The notes beneath the pieces are model-generated. The model was not told the origin of the DNA. It searched no databases and was given only the letters and a program-made list of their open reading frames with translations. 64,000 nt of DNA from Choanephora cucurbitarum (Eukaryota > Mucoromycota > Mucoromycetes > Mucorales > Choanephoraceae), in contig JAIWNI010000008.1 of NCBI GenBank assembly GCA_025331435.1, forward strand, positions 124,001-188,000, read 5' to 3'. This document shows positions 55,855 to 64,000 of the stretch, piece by piece (the stretch's first letter is position 1; each line of letters starts with the position of its first letter). Position numbers and translations under genes: made by a program.

Positions 55855-58470
55855 TTATTTTGCTATAGTAGAAACTGCTTTAGTTATCAACTTTCTTATG
55901 AACACAATAAACTTACCGTATTGAAGTTTCCAACCATTCAATAATTGATGGCTTTGTACCTGTTCCAGAGTCATAGGTGTACCATAAGTTAAAGGTGCCA
56001 AATAGACAAATACAGCAAGTTGAAGTAAGATAGTAATGCCAACAGCAGCATAGACCTTCCAGCTGACATCTGCTTTCATGCTTGTTTGGCGAGTTAATTT
56101 GGATTGACGACTTAAGAAAGAAACAGGCGAATCAATACCATCCACAAAGATAAACTGGTACATAGCACCTAACAAGAGGTAATTGAGTGAGGCAGCAGGC
56201 AAGTAGTGATGCAAGAACAAGGATCTTCCCATCAAGAAGAAGGGGAAGTAATGCAAGGCCCAAGCAACACAGAAGAAACCGGCCGATTGAATGATACGAT
56301 GACGCACAGGCTCTTCAATAGGTTCAACACCACGACGACGAGCCAAGACATCAGCCAACAAGATACCAGTAAAGACAGCAATACCTCCAACAGAGAGATA
56401 CCAACCGAAAATGTTACCTGTCAAATAGATCTGAGAGCGATCACTTTCTCTAGACCAGTAAGAGACGCCGCGGATCATAAAGGGCCAGGTGATAGGTGTT
56501 GATTGGTAGGGATGAGGTTTTGTAAGACCAGCATTATGGCTAATCATACGGGATTGCAATTCCAAGAACTTCTTAATAAATGGCATATGTCCCAATTCCT
56601 TTTGATTCTTTTGGGTATTAATCTCAGTAGCATTCTTGCCCTTGATCTCTTGAGCAACCCAGTAATTTGTTTTTTCAACTGCATTCTTGTTACCATTCAC
56701 TTCAAGGTGACCCAATCCCCATTCAGGTAATTTTTTGTTATGGACCCAGACGGCTACTTTAGTGTCTTCATGAATCAAACGGAATGGTGTCATATGTGTC
56801 TCAAGAACAGCATTATCGTCATCATCATCTTCAAACAATACTTGGAAGAGTGTTTCCTCATAACGAGTATCCAAGGGAACTGTAGTGATCTCTTCGTTTG
56901 TAGGCATCCAAGGAGAAGCAACATCATGAGTCAAGAGATTAGTGCGTGTCACTACATGTTCTAACTGAATGACATCGCCATGCTTGACAGGACGTGCATT
57001 ACCCTCTTTGTCTTCAAAAGACAGATCTTCACCTGAGGGTTTAATGCGCCAAAAGCAGTTTTCGTTCGATTCCATAACACCTGTCACTTGCTGTCCTTTA
57101 CTGCTAACACGGCCATCTTCGTATCTTAATGGGTAATGAAGGTCATGTGAATGAAGATAGGCGTTTGTGTCCTTGTTTTTCAAAGTAATCTCATCACCAT
57201 AATGGATTTCTATATCTTTAGCATCAGTACCTTGTTTAATAAAACTGTTTGTTTTCTTTTCTTCTTACCCAAGGCAGCCATCTTTAAAGGACTGTTCTTT
57301 AATGTATCTTGAAAACGAGCAGACATAAAGCTATCACCTGGACCTGATTCATTAAGAATGGCGAAATGAATATAGAACCAGAAGAGATAGACAAAAATAG
57401 GCACAATGATCAGAGCAAATGCTCTGGCATAGAAATGTTTCATGAATTGACTCTGTTTAACCACTCATGTTAACATTGCTCATTTTTTTTTGTTTCTTTT
57501 CTCTCTTTTAGCCACTTACCATGGTTAAACCACGACGAATATCCAACAAATTCCACAAATCGCAAATGACAGCAATACCAATCAAAGCAACCAAGAATAA
57601 ACCAACCATCTTGACACTAGAAATATGCTCAGTATTCATCCATATACATATACACACAGACACTTACCTAAAAGTGAAAGCCATAAATATACCTGTTACC
57701 ACAAGCCATGACCACCATTCGACTGAGAATGATTTGTGTCTCAATTGACGAAATCGAATATAGCAATAGATAGTAGCCAGCATAAAGACCAATAACATAC
57801 TGTCCAGTAAGATCAATCGATTCTGTGTGACAATTGCATTATCAAAGATATACATGGCAGTACTCAAGACACAGATAGCTAAAGAATAGCCTGATTCTTG
57901 CATAATTCCATAAATCAGCATGGTACAGATAACATTCAAAGTAGCAGGCAAAGCACGTAAACCAATATAAGGCACTTGGTGGTCAATGTAATTATCACCA
58001 ATGTTGGCAAAATCATATTGACCATCAAAACCCAAAAGATAACCTGCACCTGCAATCATGAGTTTGGCTAAAGGTGGATGAACATCAAAATAATAAGTTC
58101 TTTTCAAATAATAACCAGCAAATTTGCCAAAATGAACTTCATCGAATCTATACGTCTTTCAATTAGCTATACACTTTCTTTTTAGAGAAAGGAGGTAGAT
58201 TACTTTACACAACTTCTTCAGGGTTCCAAATCTTATAAAAAGTGACAAAGGCACCCAAGATGGTCAGGATCAATAAAGTAATGCGATGAGCATTTTGGTA
58301 TCGTTGAACTGGTACAAAATCCTTTCCATACTAAACAAAAAAAAAGGTTCATAACGCGTTCTTCTCTTTAAAGAGAAACTAACCTTCTTGGAGTCATCGA
58401 AATCGACATGAAGAAGCTTTTCAGAAGCTTCATCTGGCTCAACTCTTCTTTGTCGTAGATGAGCTGACAT
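55855..58470 (-). CDS. PMT4: protein O-mannosyltransferase, PMT4/POMT1 subfamily
   Basis: ER membrane enzyme (GT39) that transfers mannose from dolichyl-phosphate-mannose to Ser/Thr of secretory proteins. The start ATG 58470-58468 (MSAHLRQRRVEPDEASE) is cytosolic; the following exons carry the first helices and the catalytic DE-containing loop (FDEVHFGKFAGYY, then LKRTYYFDVHPPLAKLMI). MIR repeats lie in the lumenal loop (NAYLHSHDLHYPLRYEDGRV, GDVIQLEHVVTRTNLLTHDV), and C-terminal helices follow (HYFPFFLMGRSLFLHHYLPA). The RYEDGRVSSKGQQVTG and THDVASPWMPTNEE motifs favour the Pmt4/POMT1 branch. A 54 nt in-frame intron candidate (55863-55916) near the end gives either KLQYAK or an 18-residue longer tail with the same stop. 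Confidence 0.93.
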
Positions 58471-59818
58471 TCTTTGTATTTGAGAATAAAAAAAGAAAGA
58501 AAGAGAAGGTGTATTTTAGGATGGCATATTTCCTAAAACGAATTCATAAAGTGAACTCAGTAAGGTGTCACTAAGGAAAGTATATTTTTAATTTAGAGAC
58601 AGTTTTTCTTGTCAACACAGCCTATTTTCAAGTCGTTCTATCACTTTATTTGAATACTCATTCATCAGTTTATCTCAGTAAGCTTACTATAGAGAAGGAG
58701 ACAGGTATTGATATCCCTGCATTTGATCAAAAGATGTCGAGCTTTTGATAGAAGAAATATATATACCAATGAGACTAAAACAGACGTCTGATCGAATGCA
58801 CCTGGTGGCAACCTGTCTAACAAAAAGACAAACTGGCGCCTCTCACTTCACTTAACCAACTTGTGTAATTGCAAAGTACTTAACATCAGGAAGAGAGGTT
58901 GTCGAAAAATAAAAAAAAAGGTTCAGGAACATGTTAATATCTGCATCGTACGGGGTCTTAATCCCGCATCAGCAACACGGACCATGTTGAATAGACATCA
59001 CCACCTTGAATTTAGTTCATTGCGTATGACTGACCGAATCGATCAGACAACACAAACTTAGAGGACATCTCGCGCGATAAAGCGCTTCTGTAACACCTAA
59101 GTTTGAAAATCCGAAAAAATGCTGTTTGCTTTATTTATACCCTAAATTTTTGTAAAATCACGTGACTTAAACCAATCAAATGGCTAGAATTCGATTATGT
59201 AATTTGCAGCCTATTGGTTTTCTAGCTTAACTATCAGCAGTTCAGTAAAGAAGAGGTTTTGAGACCTAAACAAAAAGCAATAATATAAATACGTCTTCGT
59301 CTCATAGACAACTTGAAATTACTTTTGAAGTGAGCTTACATGCGAACACTTTTCCTTGTTGACATCACAAAGTAAATGTGTTAACTTTTTGCCAGAGAAG
59401 AAAATATAGGGGAACATTTGGTTTATACAACAAAGAAGTGAAAGATATCCTTATGTGAGCGACCATTGAAGATACACTTGGTCTAAAGGGCGTCTATAGA
59501 TTCATTAGGCTTCATTCATTTCTATAGGATAACTCAGAGTCAACAAGTAAAGATGTTTAGTCTGAAGTGATTGTTTGGAAGTTGTCAGGCGATTCATTTA
59601 GTATTGGATCATGTGCTATTTTAATAAACAAAGGATAGGTTACAAATATCACCAAGTATAAAAAGGGGGGATATGTACTGTAATGAAATAAACAGCGTCA
59701 TTTTTCTTTAAGTATATAAGATATTAGAAGAGAAGGTATGGATAGATAATATGGATGCATTCTAAATACACATATACAGATATAGAAAGATTATACATAG
59801 AAAAGGAGAGAGAATATC
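58471..59818. other. intergenic, 1.35 kb
   Basis: It contains the PMT4 promoter at its left edge and the 3' flank of the bHLH gene. A 66-codon plus frame at about 58861 has no recognisable homology. No tRNA-type box pair was found on inspection. Confidence 0.45.
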
Positions 59819-60671
59819 TTAGGCATCCCTCCGATAGGAAACATGATTTGTCATATGAGACTGCATAGAGGAGATATCTAAAGGGTGTCCAGATGAGATC
59901 ATATTCGCTGAATGACCCCCCATTCGAACTCGGTAGAGTTCCAGAGTACTCTCAAGCTCTTGAATCCTCTGTTGATGATGTCGCAGTTTATCGTGTAGAA
60001 ATCGAATATGGTCTACTGATTTACGAAGGATAGTACCCTTATTTGACTTGACGGCATCTCGGTCAGGCAACAGTGTTGCAAGTTCATTAATACGCTCATT
60101 AATATTATCTCTCCTTCGGCGCTCAACTGCATTGTGAGATTCTCTACGGCGCCTCTTTTTCTCAAACAAATGTTGCATACTGGATTTTGAAACGTGTAAG
60201 AAATAACAATAAAGCTAAATAATAACAAACTTACTTTCGTTGTGCAATTTCATCTTCAAGACTAGGCTGACTTGTGGGTGACATGAGTGTATTGTCATCT
60301 TCATCCAGGTTACCTTCATTGTTGTTATTGAATGTTGGTAAAGGGGAACTAAAGGAATGCTGTTGTGGACTTGGTGGTGGTTTGGCGGCTGAATGATTTG
60401 TAGAGATAGGTTGAGAGAAATTACCTTGTTGATTTGGAATGTAGCTAGACATATCATATTGCTGTTGATTCATTCGACTGTGATAAGGCTTTGGAGAACT
60501 AGGAAATGGCATGTACTGATTAACTGAGGATAGTTTATTAGGTGGTGAATCCAGAGATGAAGCAGTTACAGGAGATGGAAAGGTTGCTTTGTTATTGGTC
60601 ATAGAGTTAGCAATATCATACTGATTCTGTTGTTCCGGATAAGATGGCTGTTGAAATTGTACGTTATACAT
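59819..60671 (-). CDS. basic helix-loop-helix transcription factor
   Basis: Two exons (60671-60235, 60179-59819) give 265 aa. The first exon is Gln/Asn/Pro/Ser-rich and disordered with an acidic end ([12 protein letters not shown]). The second encodes the DNA-binding bHLH: basic region [20 protein letters not shown], helix 1 [12 protein letters not shown], loop [10 protein letters not shown], helix 2 [17 protein letters not shown], and a leucine-zipper-like extension [17 protein letters not shown]. The His-Asn-x-x-Glu-Arg-x-Arg-Arg core predicts binding to CACGTG-type E-boxes, like MITF/TFE, USF or Rtg3-type factors. Targets are unknown. The exon junction AA|T after AQR keeps frame and is supported by GTAAGT and CCAG sites. 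Confidence 0.9.
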
Positions 60672-63362
60672 CTTTATAAAAAAAAACCAAGTTTCTTCAA
60701 AATAAAATAAAATAAGAAAGAAAAGCGAAAGAAAAAGAGAAAAGAGTTGTTTATATTTATACCAAAGTGTGTGTGTGTGAGAAAATAATATATTTGGCTT
60801 GTGTACGCTTACAAGAGTATCAAAGTAGTACAGGTAAGTTTGACATAGTTTACCGCCAAGCCCTTTTTTCCATTGTTCACCAGCTTTTTTTTTTTTTGCT
60901 GTGTTTTGCTTTTTACAAATTAAATTGTTTCATCTTGTAGTTGTTTTGGCCTTTAACAAACTCTTTATAGAGAAAAACAAAAGAAAGCAAAATCACTATC
61001 ATGCTACTAGATTTACCCGCAAACTGAATACAAATCAAGGTTTAAGAATCCGCAGCTTACGACTTATTATGCGCAAGTACAATACCGCGCAAGTCTGTTA
61101 TCTGTAGGAGCATTACAAAAAAAGTAATGGCATAAAAGTGTAAAGTGTGGCATAATGTAAGACATCTTCTAAGCTATCTTTCTTTTCCTTAATAAACAAT
61201 TATATAACCTGCTTAGTTTATCACTGAATAAAAATAGAAGGCGGAAACTATTCTATTATAGTAATAGTGATTACTATAAAGTGAAATAGGCTATTCGTTT
61301 CTAATTTTTGTTTGGCTCTGAAACGATAAAAAAAAAAGAGATAGCGCGATAGAGATAAAAGGATTATAAATAGCTCTCTGTTGTCTTCTATGTGTTTGGG
61401 TTTATGTAATCCAACTTCTGTTTTTGGAAATTAACGTTTATAAGATGATGAAATAATTATTTATTTACTTTTAAGTGTATGTATGGCGTTAAGATTATCT
61501 TGTCTTTAGGTCCATATTTTACGCTAAAGGACTCATTATTACTGCATAATTAAACTGTGAATAAGTTTCAAATTAATTATAGGAAAAAATTATTTTTACC
61601 AGTCAAGCTACTTTGTTCTGGTTTGCTATGTCACCTAGTCTTCTAATTTCGATAACATAGGAAGTACTTTTGTACATATTGATTATGATCGAATTTAAGT
61701 CTGCTGATCTAGTAGTGCATTTTTCAAAAGAAAGGGCGTTCTTTTTCCTTCCAAATTTCTCCCTTTTTTGGCCCATGATCAGGATCAGGCGGCTACACAA
61801 ACCCGCCAAAAGACCAAAAAAAAAAAGGTCTGTGTGTTTCCAAGTAGTTCGCTTATGCTGATATACCCTATCAACCGTCTCTCTTGTACTCGTAAAAAAT
61901 AGTTGGTAAGTAAATTATTATTATAGCTATTCGCTAACTACTCTTGATTTTATTCACTTCTTTAATATCACCTTAGGGAAACATAGGTCAGACAGTAGTG
62001 TTATTTATGTAGTTGAAACTGATTTAAATTTACTAGCTGCTTGTAGTCTTACCTTGCCATTCAGTTCATGAATAGTTAACTATATCAAGTCTCATTTCGG
62101 CATTAGTTTGAACCTGTTCAATATACACAAAATCATCTTTAGTGGAACCATTCAAATAAGCCTTTGCACTATACCGGTTTTGTCTGAATTGATTTCAATT
62201 AGCGTTTTTATGTAACCGTATGGATAAGATAGTAGCCCTCTAATGCAAAAACAAACTTATTAAGAAGTTTACCACAGCGGCAGCAAACAGGTACAGTACT
62301 ATGATCCTAAAAATTAAAAACAAAACTAATCCACATAGTACTGGTAACTACCATCCTAGCCTGTCTCTGTTTTGGCTAGTTTATATCTATTTAAGGACTC
62401 TTGTTAGTACTCTATGAATTTTCATTGTTTGCTCGATACATTTTATGCCGACAATATTTTTGACAGCCCAACTCCTCTTGAATTGTAGTGATACTTGTCC
62501 AACAATCAACTGGATGTCATTAGTTATTTCAGAACATGTTACCAGCAAGAAAGCTAATGCATAAGCATATTGTCTATTCAATACACATGCCGATATACTC
62601 ATGCTTATAGGCTTAGGATATGTACAAGCTAAGCAGATTTTATCAAGAGAGGGGCTACAGACTCGATTAAAGTCAAATCAGATAAATCTTTATTTGTTGT
62701 AGTTCGTTATCTTAGCAATAAACCAACCCTATGCTATTGCTTAAATCAAACATCAAGCTATTCTCTAGCACAATGCTCAAAGCAAACGTCTTTTTTTATT
62801 TCGTTTGGGAATTTGTGTTCAGTCTTTAGTATGCACGCGTATCTTTCACTATGGCTCAATATTTCCATCAAATTGCCTTGAATGAATAAGTGTTTTAGAG
62901 TAGTCAAACAAAAGTCTTTTGACCTTTTTTAGATGTATATTTACTTATGATAACATAGGACTTTTGCCTTTTCTTCTTTGTTTCTTTCTTTTCGGTTTAT
63001 ATGTAGCGGAGGATTTGTGTCTGTAGTGGACTACGTTATATACAGTATCGATAGATTCATGTATTACCAAATATATCTTTCTAGCACTACGGCGCAGAGT
63101 AGAAACCAGTTATTTTTTTTTGTTGACAACTCTTCAAAAAAAAAGTGTCTCCAGATTGCAAAGAGGTACTGTCATAGACTTAAAATCTTAAAATGTTGAC
63201 TTTTTTCTGCTCAGGTATGTACAGCGAGGTACAAGAAGCTCTCTGTCAAGGTTTGAGACGATCAGTGAGGATAAATAAATCTTAGTTTTTTCATGTGAAG
63301 ACAAAGAGAAATAGCAAGTTGATTCTCAGTAAATTCTTATAAGAAAAGACTAGTCTACAAAA
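60672..63362. other. gene-free AT-rich region
   Basis: It holds the bHLH promoter (a GT-microsatellite at about 60767-60778 and A/T runs) and then 2.4 kb without any supported frame. A single inverted GGCAAAAGTCC-type unit lies at 62951-62968, suggesting old transposon debris. Confidence 0.5.
62951..62968 (-). repeat. single inverted copy of the GGCAAAAGTCCTATGTTA unit
   Basis: The reverse complement reads GGCAAAAGTCCTATGTTA, the same as the first B unit at 23469-23486 next to SCC2. It sits about 395 bp left of copy B of the ~630 bp repeat. Confidence 0.6.
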
Positions 63363-63989
63363 AGGGAAACAGAAAGCACCCACAAATAGTAAAGAGGAGG
63401 AACTGAATCCCTCAGTATGAATGAAGCATCTGAAGCGATTTAAATGATGTCAATTCTAAAGAGGAACAGCTTTTTAATCACTGATCTGAATATTCTTTTG
63501 TATGACCTACTTTCTAGTTTATGCATCTTTCATTCGGTGTACAGTATAGGATCTTGTATGAACAGAATGAATATTCTTCTTCTTGATATTGAAGCTATAC
63601 TCATACTCCAAGCAGATCCAAGGCGTTAACTTGTAACGTCATTCTTCATTGATTCTTCATTGGTGGATAACCAATCTTTCTTTCTATCACTGCTCACATG
63701 ATGCTAAATACCTGCCATCCTATCTCATCACTCATATTTTTCTTTTCTTCTTTTTGCACCAAATGCACAAGGTAAGCTTCATCTTGAAGGAAAAGGGATG
63801 CACATATACCAACTTTTTGTTTTCATGCTAGTAATTGACTTTCAAAAGTCAACTAGAAGGCGCATCTAAAATCTGAGCATACCATTCGAACCGGATAATT
63901 TCAAGGCATTATCCTGAATGATAAAAAAAAGGTGAAGATATAAAAGATGATAGAGAAGTATCCATATATCTCTAGTAGAAAAAGGATCA
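63363..63989. repeat. ~630 bp dispersed repeat, copy B (inverted relative to copy A)
   Basis: Reverse complement of 26397-27026 with scattered substitutions, for example near 63522 and 63643-63647. The left edge (AGGGAAACAGAAAGCACCC) is clear. The right edge is at or just before the window end, so the limit there is provisional. Confidence 0.85.
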
Positions 63990-64000
63990 ACATTTTATTA

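Noticed and set aside
58861..59061. 66-codon frame in the spacer left of the bHLH gene
   Set aside because: No homology, no signal peptide, and composition like the surrounding spacer.
26397..63989. The 37 kb interval as one giant transposon bounded by inverted repeats
   Set aside because: The interior is ordinary conserved housekeeping genes with no captain recombinase, polymerase or capsid genes, and the repeats lack defined termini.

Overview
The window is nuclear DNA of a filamentous fungus, most likely an early-diverging one of the Mucoromycota (Mucorales-like). The evidence is AT-rich spacers, compact genes with many 50-80 nt GT...AG introns, CT/T-rich leaders before start codons, and a protein set that mixes yeast-type genes (TLG2, ARG82, SPB1, RTP1, PMT4, BDP1) with genes most similar in layout to animal ones (NIPBL/SCC2, PI31, PQ-loop SLC66A2-like). 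Species cannot be named from the sequence alone. No rRNA, tRNA or CRISPR was seen.

Region 1 (1-17.4 kb): a gene-free AT-rich start; then the large nuclear cap-binding subunit (minus); a USP7-type deubiquitinase that stops after its catalytic domain (minus); a four-LIM protein (plus); the TLG2/syntaxin-16 SNARE (plus); an unrecognised ~750 aa protein (minus); and inositol polyphosphate multikinase (plus).

Region 2 (17.5-31.4 kb): the cohesin loader SCC2/NIPBL (8 exons, 1818 aa), followed within about 10 bases by a transposon-rich block. The block holds minisatellites, a decayed Helitron-like PIF1 helicase-endonuclease gene, a ~630 bp dispersed repeat, and a decayed Mutator-like element with a transposase-OTU gene and iterated terminal motifs. 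A small secreted Pro/Tyr-rich protein lies beyond it.

Region 3 (33-45.2 kb): an F-box protein, a CofD/UPF0052-family protein, then a complete Ty3/Gypsy retrotransposon (36465-41634) with identical 300 bp LTRs, a 4 bp target duplication and one intact 1508-codon Gag-Pol frame. It sits in the spacer between the divergent CofD-like gene and RTP1, so its 3' LTR promoter points at RTP1 from about 70 bp.

Region 4 (45.3-60.7 kb): a dense housekeeping run of PI31, SPB1, a PQ-loop membrane protein, a lipid-anchored ubiquitin-like protein, BDP1, PMT4 and a bHLH factor. The last 3.3 kb is gene-free and ends in an inverted second copy of the ~630 bp repeat seen at 26.4 kb.

The host genes are unlinked housekeeping functions (RNA cap binding, ribosome and Pol III biogenesis, Pol II assembly, chromosome cohesion, vesicle fusion, glycosylation, proteasome control), not a pathway cluster. 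The unusual biology is in the mobile elements and in several gene-structure oddities: a hidden PI31 terminal exon, a 29 nt putative intron in NCBP1, and in-frame introns. I found no convincing new multi-gene defence or metabolic system.
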